Shown: positions 1 to 6,771 of the stretch, in pieces
How positions within the stretch are numbered: the stretch's first letter is position 1
How the letters are laid out: every line of letters begins with the position of its first letter
NCBI GenBank assembly: GCA_938030845.1
Contig: CALHIC010000190.1
Span: forward strand, 1 to 9,011
DNA from: an uncultured Oribacterium sp.
GTDB taxonomy: Bacteria; Bacillota; Clostridia; Lachnospirales; Lachnospiraceae
Length of the DNA: 9,011 nucleotides
Direction: 5' to 3'
The notes under the pieces: generated by a model
Seen by the model: the letters and a program-made list of their open reading frames with translations, nothing else
Told to the model about the DNA's origin: nothing
Database searches by the model: none
Translations under genes and position numbers: made by a program

Positions 1-226
1 TTCCGTTCTTCCAAGCGAAATAACATACCGATTTTGGATCTCTGGAAAAATTTCGAATTGCCTCCTGCTCATCCTCTACGGAAATTGGAAATCCTTCCTG
101 TCCAAAGGATAAATTGTCTGTTTCCGAACCCACCTGTCTTGCATAAGCTATTCTTGCCTCCGCATCCTCCGGTAGAGCTTCTTTAATGATAACGTCTTTG
201 ATTACGTCTTTGATAATGTCCTTCAT
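1..226 (-). CDS. GNAT family N-acetyltransferase, N-terminal part (runs off the window)
   Basis: Open frame of 75 codons from an ATG at 226 with no stop before the window edge, so the C-terminal half is missing. After a lysine/isoleucine-rich start (KDII-KDVI-KDVI, a small internal repeat also visible in the DNA as repeated acgtctttgat-like units), the protein reads LPEDAEARIAYARQVGSETD and then NLSFGQEGFPISVEDEQEAI. This layout (PEDAE, ETDNL.FG.EGFPIS..DE) is familiar from the N-terminal strand-helix part of GNAT acetyltransferases, which transfer acetyl from acetyl-CoA to an amine. The acetyl-CoA-binding motif (Q/RxxGxG/A) would lie beyond the window, so the substrate cannot be guessed. A GGGAAG-type ribosome binding site lies just upstream. 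The start is only 31 bases after the exonuclease stop, suggesting co-transcription. Confidence 0.75.
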   Translation of the reverse strand, partial: MKDIIKDVIKDVIIKEALPEDAEARIAYARQVGSETDNLSFGQEGFPISVEDEQEAIRNFSRDPKSVCYFAWKNG

Positions 227-257
227 AATATCTTCCCTGCAAAATCTCTAACATGCT

Positions 258-794
258 TTATTTCTTAAATGAGCAAGTCCTTATAAAGTCCTTCACCTCT
301 GCCCCCGCATCCAGATAGCGAAGCAAAATCTCCGCACAGGCACGGCTGTCGCTATCTGCCCGATGGTGATTGAGAGGAATCCCGAAATGCTCGCAGACCA
401 TATTTAACTTATGGCTCCTATCAGGAAAGAGGCTTCTGCCCATTTTCACCGTGCAAAGGTAGCGGGCATAAGGCTTCCAGTCAATCTCATAGTCCAAAAG
501 ACAATTTTTCAGCACATTCATATCAAAAGAAGCATTGTGGGCCACCAGCATTCCGTCGGAAAAAAGCGGCTCAATCTGCTGCCATAATTCCGGAAAGGTA
601 GGGGCGTCCTTGACTCCGGCCTTACTGATTCCGGTAAGCTTTACATTGAAATAATCAAAGTCTGCCTCGGGATTCACAAGGGAATAAAATTCCTTGCTGA
701 TTTTTCCCTCTTCCACCACGGTAATGCCAATGGCACTCATACGGTTGTTCTTCCGGTTCGGTGTCTCCACATCAAAAACAATAAAGCGTGCCAC
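258..794 (-). CDS. DnaQ-like DEDDh 3'-5' exonuclease
   Basis: A 178-residue protein consisting of little more than one exonuclease domain, of the epsilon-subunit/RNase T superfamily that removes 3'-terminal nucleotides with two metal ions. All catalytic positions are visible: Exo I is FDVET with D8 and E10, Exo II is AHNASFD with D91, and Exo III is HRADSD with H144 and D149, which makes it the DEDDh type. No polymerase, helicase or BRCT part is present, so it is a stand-alone proofreading, repair or RNA-trimming enzyme; which one cannot be told. The start is GTG at 794, chosen because a full AGGAGG (800-805) lies five bases upstream. It reads away from the alcohol dehydrogenase terminator and appears to lead a short unit with the acetyltransferase. 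The true nucleic-acid substrate is unknown. Confidence 0.9.
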   Translation of the reverse strand: MARFIVFDVETPNRKNNRMSAIGITVVEEGKISKEFYSLVNPEADFDYFNVKLTGISKAGVKDAPTFPELWQQIEPLFSDGMLVAHNASFDMNVLKNCLLDYEIDWKPYARYLCTVKMGRSLFPDRSHKLNMVCEHFGIPLNHHRADSDSRACAEILLRYLDAGAEVKDFIRTCSFKK

Positions 795-834
795 GATATC
801 CTCCTAGCCTTTCAAGGGCTTTTGACCTTTATCC

Positions 835-862
835 ATTCTACTAAAAAACCGTTGTATCCCAA
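835..862 (-). promoter_or_regulatory. Candidate promoter for the exonuclease gene
   Basis: On the minus strand TTGGGA (862-857) and TAGAAT (840-835) are 16 bases apart. The -35 falls in the loop of the alcohol dehydrogenase terminator hairpin, and the -10 lies just past its U-tract. The -35 matches the consensus at only four of six positions, so this is a suggestion. A small AGCC/GGCT hairpin lies between it and the AGGAGG of the exonuclease gene. Confidence 0.3.
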
Positions 863-886
863 TTTTACTTGAGAAACAACGGTTTT
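843..886 (-). terminator. Rho-independent terminator of the alcohol dehydrogenase gene
   Basis: A perfect 11-bp inverted repeat, AAAACCGTTGT (845-855) with ACAACGGTTTT (876-886), encloses a 20-base loop. Read on the minus strand, the hairpin runs into TTTTTT (848-843). It lies about 30 bases past the alcohol dehydrogenase stop codon in the correct orientation. On the plus strand the arm ends in TTTT only. Confidence 0.85.
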
Positions 887-915
887 CGCAAATGCTTTTT
901 TCTTTTCGATATTCT

Positions 916-2130
916 TTAAAAATCCACCTCTGTATCATAGTAGCAACACTTTAAGAGCTTCTCCATTTCCTCTACACTGGGTTGACGAGGATTGGAACCG
1001 GTACAAGCGTCTCCTACAGCATTTACGGCAATGTCATGCAGTCTCTCTAAGAAGACATTTTCCGGAACAAAGCCCTGCTCGGTGGGATAGGAATCAGCAC
1101 CGTAATTCTTGATGAAAAGAGGTATGTTTAACTTCTCGTTCAGCCCTCTTAAATAAGCAATTAAAGCCTTTACCTTATCATCGTCGTTATTTCCGGAAAG
1201 ACCGATAACATCCGCAATCTTTGCATAGCGCTTCTTTGCGGTTTCATCCTTCGCATTGAAGGCAATAACCTTTGGAAGGTACATGGCATTTGCCGCACCG
1301 TGAATGATGTGCGCTCCGAAATCTCCGAATACCGCTCCGGTCTTATGAGCCATGGAGTGAACAATTCCAAGAAGTGCGTTTGAAAATGCCATTCCTGCAA
1401 GGCACTGGGCATTATGCATAGCATTTCTAGCCTCTTTGTCTTCATTGTAAGAATCCACCAGGTCGTCCCGAATCATTTCAATGGCATGCAAAGCCAAAGG
1501 ATCCGTATAATCGCAATTTGCAGTGGAAACATAAGCCTCAATAGCATGGGTTAAAGCGTCCATTCCGGTATGCGCCACCAGCTTCTTCGGCATAGTCTGT
1601 GCCAGAGCAGGATCTACGATAGCCACATCGGGAGTGATTTCAAAGTCCGCAATGGGATATTTGATTCCCTTTTCATAATCTGTGATAATGGAAAATGCGG
1701 TTACCTCGGTAGCGGTTCCGGAAGTGGAAGAAATCGCACAGAACTTTGCCTTCTTTCTCAGCGTTGGAATACCGAAGACCTTACACATATCCTCAAAGGT
1801 GCAGTCCGGATACTCGTACTTAATCCACATCGCCTTCGCCGCATCAATGGGAGATCCTCCGCCGATTGCCACAATCCAATCCGGTCCGAAGTCCAGCATT
1901 TCCTTGGCCCCCTTCATTACGGTATCTACGGAAGGATCGGACTCAATCCCTTCAAACAGCTTTACTTCCATTCCCGTTTCCTGTAAGTACTGTACTACCC
2001 TATCCAAAAAACCGAAACGCTTCATAGATCCGCCACCCACGCAGACAAAAGCCTTCTTTCCCTCGAAGGTCTTCAGCGCCTCCAATGCATTTTCTCCGTG
2101 ATAAATGTCTCTTGGTAATGTAAATCTCAT
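916..2130 (-). CDS. Iron-containing (group III) alcohol dehydrogenase
   Basis: A 404-residue, NAD(P)-dependent, metal-containing alcohol dehydrogenase of the FucO/AdhE-C/butanol dehydrogenase family, reducing aldehydes to alcohols (or the reverse) in the cytoplasm. Counting from the chosen start, the nucleotide loop is AIGGGSPIDAAKA around residue 90. The family signature TSGTATEVTAF lies near 136-146. Metal ligands are D191 and H195 in TGMDALTHAIEAY, H258 in GIVHSMAH and H277 in HIIHGAANA. The C-terminus has the familiar DACTGSNPR. The spacing between the last two metal histidines is 19 residues, longer than the 14 in E. coli FucO. A longer reading frame exists from a GTG at 2172, but that codon lies inside the -10 box. 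The ATG at 2130 has AAGGAGG six bases upstream (2137-2143), so it is the start. The gene is flanked by its own promoter and terminator. The likely role is NADH reoxidation during fermentation; the aldehyde is unknown. Confidence 0.93.
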   Translation of the reverse strand: MRFTLPRDIYHGENALEALKTFEGKKAFVCVGGGSMKRFGFLDRVVQYLQETGMEVKLFEGIESDPSVDTVMKGAKEMLDFGPDWIVAIGGGSPIDAAKAMWIKYEYPDCTFEDMCKVFGIPTLRKKAKFCAISSTSGTATEVTAFSIITDYEKGIKYPIADFEITPDVAIVDPALAQTMPKKLVAHTGMDALTHAIEAYVSTANCDYTDPLALHAIEMIRDDLVDSYNEDKEARNAMHNAQCLAGMAFSNALLGIVHSMAHKTGAVFGDFGAHIIHGAANAMYLPKVIAFNAKDETAKKRYAKIADVIGLSGNNDDDKVKALIAYLRGLNEKLNIPLFIKNYGADSYPTEQGFVPENVFLERLHDIAVNAVGDACTGSNPRQPSVEEMEKLLKCCYYDTEVDF

Positions 2131-2172
2131 CTCCTGCCTCCTTTTAGAGCTGTCAACTTTTACATACCCCAC

Positions 2173-2201
2173 ATGCTACACCTCAGTTTCGATAATGTCA
2201 A
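2173..2201 (-). promoter_or_regulatory. Sigma-A promoter of the alcohol dehydrogenase gene
   Basis: On the minus strand a perfect TTGACA (2201-2196) and TAGCAT (2178-2173) are separated by exactly 17 bases. The predicted transcript begins near 2166, leaving a leader of about 36 bases before the ATG at 2130. The spacer and early transcript closely resemble the promoter at 6664-6691. Confidence 0.85.
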
Positions 2202-2212
2202 TAAATTAACAA
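2195..2212 (-). promoter_or_regulatory. Rex-like operator overlapping the -35 box
   Basis: The minus strand reads TTGTTAA-TTTA-TTGACAT. The known Rex consensus in Firmicutes is TTGTTAA-N4-TTAACAA. The left half is perfect, the right half differs at two positions, and the spacing is exact. Rex is the NADH/NAD-sensing repressor of fermentation genes, and overlap with the -35 of an alcohol dehydrogenase is where repression would be expected. The right-half mismatches are partly those that create the TTGACA box, so chance similarity is possible. Confidence 0.5.
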
Positions 2213-2219
2213 TATTGTT
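2208..2219. promoter_or_regulatory. 12-bp perfect palindrome AACAATATTGTT upstream of the alcohol dehydrogenase promoter
   Basis: AACAATATTGTT is its own reverse complement. It lies directly upstream of the -35 and overlaps the left half of the Rex-like site. It could be a second operator half-set or simply AT-rich promoter DNA; nothing else identifies it. Confidence 0.3.
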
Positions 2220-2224
2220 TTTTT

Positions 2225-2254
2225 AAATAAATTGCAACATATATTTAGCGTTGC
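2225..2254 (-). terminator. Weak hairpin after the M32 carboxypeptidase gene
   Basis: On the minus strand GCAAC (2254-2250) and GTTGC (2238-2234) can pair over an 11-base loop and are followed by AATTTATTT. The stem is only five pairs and the T-tract is interrupted. It is the best terminator candidate between the carboxypeptidase and the alcohol dehydrogenase, but weak. A CCTG/CAGG hairpin (2286-2298) lies closer to the stop codon but has no T-tract. Confidence 0.25.
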
Positions 2255-2309
2255 GTATTTCTTCAAAGCGTGCCCCAGTTTCAGACCTGTACTGCAGGAA
2301 ATATATTTA

Positions 2310-3806
2310 TTATAGCTGATAAAGCTTCGTATATTTCTCCTCAATGTAATCCAAGAAATAGTTTACATTGAACTCCTCCCCGGTCACCATTTTCATCAGC
2401 TCAGGTGCCTCATAGCGGAAACCGTAGGTATGGATATGCTCCTTCAGCCAGTTCATAATTTCATCAAAACGGTTTTCTTCCAAAAGCTTTTCTACATCCA
2501 GGTCCTTCCGCATAGCGTGCATAAACTGGGCAGCAAAGGCAGTTCCCAGAGCATAGGTGGGGAAGTAGCCGAAACTTCCGTCCGACCAGTGTACATCCTG
2601 TAAGATGCCCGCTTTATCATTTGGCACATCCACGCCCAAATACTCCTTGTACTTTGCATTCCAGGTCTTATCCAGTCCCTCTGTAGAAATGCTTCCGTTA
2701 AACAATCCCTTCTCGATTTCATAACGAATGAGAACGTGCAACGGATAGGTCAATTCATCCGCTTCCGTACGAATAAAGGAAGGCTTGGACACATTGATAG
2801 CCTGATAAAATTCCTCTAAAGATACCTCTCCCAGTTGCTTTGGAAAATGCTTTTGCAGCTTAGGATAATGATATTTCCAAAAGGCCAAAGTTCTTCCCAG
2901 ATAATTTTCGCAAAGGCGAGACTGGGACTCATGCATTCCGGAAGATACTCCCTCGGATAAAATCATGCCGTCATACTTCGGGTTGATATTATGCTCATAG
3001 TAGGCATGCCCTACCTCATGTACTGTAGACAAAATGGCAGAAATCACATTGTTTTCGAGATATTTCGTCGTGGTACGGCAGTCATTTTCACAGGTCCAGG
3101 AAGTGAAGGGATGCTCGGATTCATTTTGATAGCCCCAGGAAGAATCAAAATGCAGGTACTCTAAAAGGCCTTCCATAAACTTCTTCTGCTCTTCCACAGG
3201 GAAGCTTTGCTTAAGAAAATCTTCCCGAAGCTGATTCGCCTTTGTGACCTTCTGAATGAGGGGTACCAGTCTTTCCTTTAAAGCGGCAAAGAAGGCATCA
3301 TATTTTTCCTCGTCCATCCCCGGCTCAAAGTCGTCCAGCATCTGGTTATAAATACTCTTTTCACTCTTTCGATAGCCGTAAAGCTTCTTCTGGCTCTCAA
3401 TTACCTTTTTCAGATAAGGGGCAAAGAGAGAATAATCCGCCTTGGACTTTGCTAAAATCCAGGCATCAAAGGACTCATCACAAAGCTTTTTAAAAGCTAC
3501 AAACTCCTCCTTGGGAATGCAAAGGGTATCCAGAGCCTGCTTATAGTAAAGCTGAATCGCCCGCTTATTTTCTGCATCCACCTTGGGATCTTCCTGTAAA
3601 TCCTTCAGCAAAGCCACGATTTCCGGATCGGTTTCCAGGCTGAAAAGCTCCCCCGCCAAAAAAGCGGAACGCTCATCTCTATAGCTTGCGCCTGCCGTAG
3701 GTGCCACAGTCTGCTTATCGATGTCAATGATATTTAAGGCCATGTGGTAGGCAGAACATTTGAACAGCCAATCCTGATACTTCTTTAATTTTTCTTCAGT
3801 AGTCAT
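2310..3806 (-). CDS. M32 family metallocarboxypeptidase
   Basis: A 498-residue cytoplasmic zinc carboxypeptidase of the thermostable carboxypeptidase 1 (Taq) family, which releases C-terminal amino acids from peptides. The length is typical for the family. All hallmark motifs appear in order: HPF at 232-234, DxRxT (DCRTT) at 242-246, the zinc motif HEVGH at 263-267 (H263, H267, catalytic E264), HESQSR at 292-297 with E293 as third zinc ligand, IRTEADELTYPLH from 345, and GILQDVHW at 400-407. No signal peptide is seen. The ATG at 3806 has AAAGGA a few bases upstream. The gene begins 21 bases after the malic enzyme stop codon, so the two are probably co-transcribed. Its role is probably intracellular peptide turnover; the reason for its link to malate metabolism is not evident. 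Confidence 0.95.
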   Translation of the reverse strand: MTTEEKLKKYQDWLFKCSAYHMALNIIDIDKQTVAPTAGASYRDERSAFLAGELFSLETDPEIVALLKDLQEDPKVDAENKRAIQLYYKQALDTLCIPKEEFVAFKKLCDESFDAWILAKSKADYSLFAPYLKKVIESQKKLYGYRKSEKSIYNQMLDDFEPGMDEEKYDAFFAALKERLVPLIQKVTKANQLREDFLKQSFPVEEQKKFMEGLLEYLHFDSSWGYQNESEHPFTSWTCENDCRTTTKYLENNVISAILSTVHEVGHAYYEHNINPKYDGMILSEGVSSGMHESQSRLCENYLGRTLAFWKYHYPKLQKHFPKQLGEVSLEEFYQAINVSKPSFIRTEADELTYPLHVLIRYEIEKGLFNGSISTEGLDKTWNAKYKEYLGVDVPNDKAGILQDVHWSDGSFGYFPTYALGTAFAAQFMHAMRKDLDVEKLLEENRFDEIMNWLKEHIHTYGFRYEAPELMKMVTGEEFNVNYFLDYIEEKYTKLYQL

Positions 3807-3827
3807 ATTTTTCCTTTCTATCCGGAA

Positions 3828-5000
3828 TCACACTCTGGCAACACCGCTTTTCTTTGCCGCTTCCGCAACGGCTTTAGCCACCGCATCCTTCACTCTTTCA
3901 TCAAAGGCTGCCGGTAAAATGTACTCCGCATTTAATTCCTGATCGCTCACCAGTTCTGCTATGGCATAGGCTGCGGCAACCTTCATTTCATCATTGATGT
4001 CCTTTGCCCGCACATCCAGAGCGCCTCTAAAGATGCCCGGAAAGCATAGTACATTATTAATCTGGTTCGGAAAATCCGACCGCCCTGTAGATACTACCGC
4101 AGCCCCTGCCTCCTTCGCATCTTCCGGGAATATTTCCGGAATAGGATTGGCACAGGCAAAGATAATGGGCTTCTCCGCCATGCTCTTCACCATATCCTTA
4201 TTCAGGGTTCCCGGTGCGGAAACACCGATAAAGACATCCGCATTTTTGATAACATCAGAAAGACTTCCCTTTTCCATGGAGAGATTGGTAATCTCTGCCA
4301 TTTCCATCTTAATGGGATTTAAGTTCTCTCTTCCCTTATAAATAGCACCTTCCCTATCCGTCATAATCACATGTTTTGCTCCCATGCTTAAGAGCAGTTT
4401 GATAATGGCAATGCCTGCCGCTCCTGCTCCGGAGGTCACAATCTTCACTTCTTCGATTTTTTTCCCGGTAAGCTTTAAGGCATTAATCAGACCTGCCAAA
4501 GTGACCACCGCAGTGCCATGCTGGTCATCATGGAAAATAGGAATATCGCAAATTTCCTTTAGTCTCTTCTCAATTTCAAAACAACGGGGTGCGGAAATGT
4601 CTTCCAGATTTACTCCTCCAAAGCTTCCGGCAAGGAGGCTCACCGTTTTCACAATTTCCTCCACATCCTTCGTTCTTACGCAGAGCGGAATGGCATCCAC
4701 ATCTCCAAATGCCTTAAACAGCACACATTTTCCTTCCATAACCGGCATGCCCGCCTCCGGTCCTATGTCTCCCAAGCCTAACACCGCAGTTCCGTCCGTT
4801 ACCACCGCCACCGTATTCCAGCGTCTGGTCAGCTCATAGCTTTTCTCTACATCCTTCTGTATCACAAGGCAAGGCTCCGCAACTCCCGGGGTATAAGCAA
4901 GACTTAAAGCCTCTTTGCTATCCACCTTGGCTCTCGGTGTAATTTCCAGCTTTCCCTTTAATTCATAATGCAATTTCAATGATTCCTTTGCATAGTCCAT
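3828..5000 (-). CDS. Malic enzyme (malate dehydrogenase, oxaloacetate-decarboxylating)
   Basis: A 390-residue short bacterial malic enzyme that converts malate to pyruvate and CO2 with reduction of NAD(P). Visible features are the catalytic tyrosine Y36 in LAYTPGVAEPC, the catalytic lysine K91 in GKCVLFKAFGDVDA, metal ligands E133/D134 in NLEDISAP and D159 in FHDDQHGTAVV, the nucleotide loop SGAGAAG at 190-196, and the later CANPIPE and NQINNVLCFPG motifs. An aspartate (D215) at the end of the second strand of the nucleotide fold suggests NAD rather than NADP; this is inference. A longer frame from 5033 exists, but the ATG at 5000 has GGAGGA (5007-5012) at good spacing and gives the family's usual N-terminus. 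No phosphotransacetylase extension is present. It lies between fumarase and the carboxypeptidase, which supports a fumarate-malate-pyruvate route. Confidence 0.95.
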   Translation of the reverse strand: MDYAKESLKLHYELKGKLEITPRAKVDSKEALSLAYTPGVAEPCLVIQKDVEKSYELTRRWNTVAVVTDGTAVLGLGDIGPEAGMPVMEGKCVLFKAFGDVDAIPLCVRTKDVEEIVKTVSLLAGSFGGVNLEDISAPRCFEIEKRLKEICDIPIFHDDQHGTAVVTLAGLINALKLTGKKIEEVKIVTSGAGAAGIAIIKLLLSMGAKHVIMTDREGAIYKGRENLNPIKMEMAEITNLSMEKGSLSDVIKNADVFIGVSAPGTLNKDMVKSMAEKPIIFACANPIPEIFPEDAKEAGAAVVSTGRSDFPNQINNVLCFPGIFRGALDVRAKDINDEMKVAAAYAIAELVSDQELNAEYILPAAFDERVKDAVAKAVAEAAKKSGVARV

Positions 5001-5021
5001 TTTTCTTCCTCCATACTTTAT

Positions 5022-5140
5022 ACTTTGTATCATCTCTTCTTAATACCACTTTTTTGTATCACTTCTTTTTGTGTCACTTCTTATATTGTTTCTTTTTAAT
5101 CCCTTTTCTTCTTGATTCACTTCTTCTTTGATACGTACTT
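5022..5140. repeat. Degenerate 13-16 bp repeat in the fumC/malic enzyme gap
   Basis: The plus strand is a pyrimidine-rich tract built from a loose unit like GTATCACTTCTTTTT. Cores are GTATCATC at 5027, ATACCACT at 5043, GTATCACT at 5056, GTGTCACT at 5071 and GATTCACT at 5114, with GATACGTACT at 5130. Steps are 16, 13, 15, 43 (about three units) and 16 bases. In the minus-strand transcript this gives repeated AAGAAGTGATAC. No terminator and no convincing promoter is visible here, so fumC and the malic enzyme may be joined by this leader. Confidence 0.6.
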
Positions 5141-5153
5141 TTATTCTATTTTC

Positions 5154-6518
5154 TTATATCATTTTTTCGGGTTTAAACACTTCGTCGAATTTCTCTTCCG
5201 TCAAGAAGCCAAGCTGTAGGCATGCCTCTTTTAAAGAGATATTTTCCTGAAATGCCTTCTTCGCTGTCTTCGCCGCATTTTCATAGCCGATATAGGGATT
5301 CAAACAGGTTACAAGCATAAGAGAACGGTGAAGATTTTCCTGCATTTTCTCCTTGTTCGCCTTGATGCCAACAACACAGTTCTGATTAAAGGACAGCATG
5401 GCATCGGAAAGTAGGCGTACAGACTGCAAAAAATTGTAGATACACACCGGCATATATACATTTAGCTCAAAATTTCCCTGAGAAGCCGCCATGCCCACTG
5501 CTACATCATTGGCCATGACCTGCAAGGAAACCATGGTGAGTGCTTCGCACTGGGTGGGATTGACCTTTCCCGGCATAATAGAGCTTCCCGGCTCATTTTC
5601 CGGAAGGAAAATTTCTCCAAGACCGCATCTTGGGCCGCTGCCAAGCCAACGGATGTCATTGGCTATTTTCATAAGATTCGCCGCCAAGGCTTTCAATGCA
5701 CCGTGGGCAAAAACCAGTTCATCCTTACTGCTAAGGGAATGGAATTTATTGTCTGCCGTTTTAAAATCCTTATGTGTCAGTTCGGAAACTGCTTTAGCCA
5801 CTTCCACATCAAATCCCTTCGGGGCATTCAGTCCCGTTCCCACCGCAGTTCCCCCAAGAGCCAGCTCCCGAAGTCCGGGAAGGCTTAATTGAAGCATCTC
5901 CTTCGATTTTTCCAGCATAGCTTTCCAACCACTGATTTCCTGAGAAAAGCTAATCGGTGTGGCATCCTGTAAGTGAGTCCGCCCTGTTTTTACAATGCCT
6001 TCATTTTCCTGCATAAGGCTTTCAAAGGACTGAATGAGAGTATCCAAACTTGGAAAAAGTCTCTCCTCGATTTCCAAGGCTACTGCGATATGCATGGCTG
6101 TTGGGAAGGTATCGTTGGAGCTTTGGGACATATTGACATGGTCATTCGGATGCAAAAGCTTTTCTCCTGCCACTTCATTTCCCCGATTGGCAATGACTTC
6201 GTTCACATTCATGTTGGACTGGGTTCCGCTTCCGGTCTGCCATACCACAAGAGGAAAATGCTCATTGAGTTTCCCCTCCAAAATCTCATCGCATACGCCG
6301 GAAATCAAAGTTTTGCGTCTTTCATCCAGTTTGCCAAGGCGATTATTGGCGATTGCTGCCGCCTTTTTTAAAATAGCAAAGGCACGAACAATCTCAGTGG
6401 GCATCTTCTCCGTTCCTATTTTAAAGTTCTCAAAGCTTCTCTGAGTTTGTGCCCCCCAGTATTTCACCACCGGAACCTGCACCTCCCCCATGGAATCGTG
6501 TTCTATTCTATAGTCCAT
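5154..6518 (-). CDS. fumC: Class II fumarate hydratase (fumarase C)
   Basis: A 454-residue iron-independent fumarase that interconverts fumarate and L-malate; members of this superfamily act as tetramers with active sites shared between subunits. Family motifs are [16 protein letters not shown] at 97-112, [10 protein letters not shown] at 133-142, [10 protein letters not shown] at 179-188 with the catalytic-site H182 (equivalent to E. coli FumC H188), and the superfamily signature [11 protein letters not shown] at 311-321 with S312, K318 and N320 (E. coli S318, K324, N326). GTGLNAP and the [12 protein letters not shown] motif of true fumarases favour fumarase over aspartase, although aspartase is close in sequence. 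The longest frame opens at 6557, but the ATG at 6518 has GGAGGA (6524-6529) five bases upstream. It heads a minus-strand run with malic enzyme and the carboxypeptidase. Confidence 0.94.
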   Translation of the reverse strand: MDYRIEHDSMGEVQVPVVKYWGAQTQRSFENFKIGTEKMPTEIVRAFAILKKAAAIANNRLGKLDERRKTLISGVCDEILEGKLNEHFPLVVWQTGSGTQSNMNVNEVIANRGNEVAGEKLLHPNDHVNMSQSSNDTFPTAMHIAVALEIEERLFPSLDTLIQSFESLMQENEGIVKTGRTHLQDATPISFSQEISGWKAMLEKSKEMLQLSLPGLRELALGGTAVGTGLNAPKGFDVEVAKAVSELTHKDFKTADNKFHSLSSKDELVFAHGALKALAANLMKIANDIRWLGSGPRCGLGEIFLPENEPGSSIMPGKVNPTQCEALTMVSLQVMANDVAVGMAASQGNFELNVYMPVCIYNFLQSVRLLSDAMLSFNQNCVVGIKANKEKMQENLHRSLMLVTCLNPYIGYENAAKTAKKAFQENISLKEACLQLGFLTEEKFDEVFKPEKMI

Positions 6519-6566
6519 TTTTTTCCTCCATACAGCATTTACAACAGGGAAAATCACTTCGGATAG

Positions 6567-6575
6567 ATTTTATCA
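6567..6575 (-). promoter_or_regulatory. Candidate extended -10 promoter for fumC
   Basis: The minus strand carries TG-A-TAAAAT (6575-6567), an extended -10 element. A start near 6560 would give a leader of about 40 bases to the fumC ATG. No good -35 is seen 17 bases upstream (TGTTCC at best), which is acceptable for an extended -10 promoter. The same TGATAAAAT block occurs before the antitoxin gene. Confidence 0.4.
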
Positions 6576-6663
6576 AAAAAATGGCTGAGGGAACAGGCTG
6601 GATTCTATTGGATTCCTGAATTTCTGCCATTGGATTCTTCAGATGTCTTTTTGTAAAATATAG

Positions 6664-6691
6664 TTGACATCTCGAAACTAAGGTGTATATT
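6664..6691 (+). promoter_or_regulatory. Promoter of the membrane protein/XRE regulator pair
   Basis: A perfect TTGACA (6664-6669) and TATATT (6686-6691) are 16 bases apart. The predicted leader is about 75 bases. The spacer holds TCGAAACT and AGGTGTA, and TATGTAAA follows the -10; all of these also occur in the alcohol dehydrogenase promoter at 2157-2201. ACATCT...AGGTGT within it form an imperfect inverted repeat. Confidence 0.75.
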
Positions 6692-6720
6692 GGTTATGTA
6701 AAGTATTTACGACATTTTGT

Positions 6721-6730
6721 AATACGTATT
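6721..6730. promoter_or_regulatory. 10-bp palindrome AATACGTATT in the leader of the membrane protein gene
   Basis: A perfect palindrome about 40 bases before the membrane protein start and downstream of its promoter. A GTAAA-GTA-TTTAC inverted repeat lies just before it (6698-6710). Either could be an operator for the XRE regulator encoded downstream; this is inference from position only. Confidence 0.3.
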
Positions 6731-6771
6731 GCTTCCTCCCAAAAGTGAGAATGCAAGGAAAGGAGTTTTCG

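Noticed and set aside
1570..2101. Long open frames on the plus strand opposite the alcohol dehydrogenase
   Set aside because: They are antisense to a gene with complete family motifs, lack ribosome binding sites and have compositions typical of shadow frames. The same applies to the plus-strand frames at 3994-4839 and 5491-6444.
2131..2172. Extended N-terminus of the alcohol dehydrogenase from GTG 2172
   Set aside because: The codon lies inside the predicted -10 box and has no ribosome binding site, while the ATG at 2130 has a perfect one.
6599..6642. Three copies of TGGATTC and a CTGAA/TTCAG inverted repeat in the fumC upstream region
   Set aside because: The repeats are short and irregularly spaced, and the stem is five pairs over a 17-base loop; not distinguishable from chance.
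6650..6670. Rex-like site at the membrane protein promoter
   Set aside because: TTGTAAA and TTGACAT are present, but the spacing is six bases instead of four and the left half is imperfect, so it does not fit the Rex consensus.
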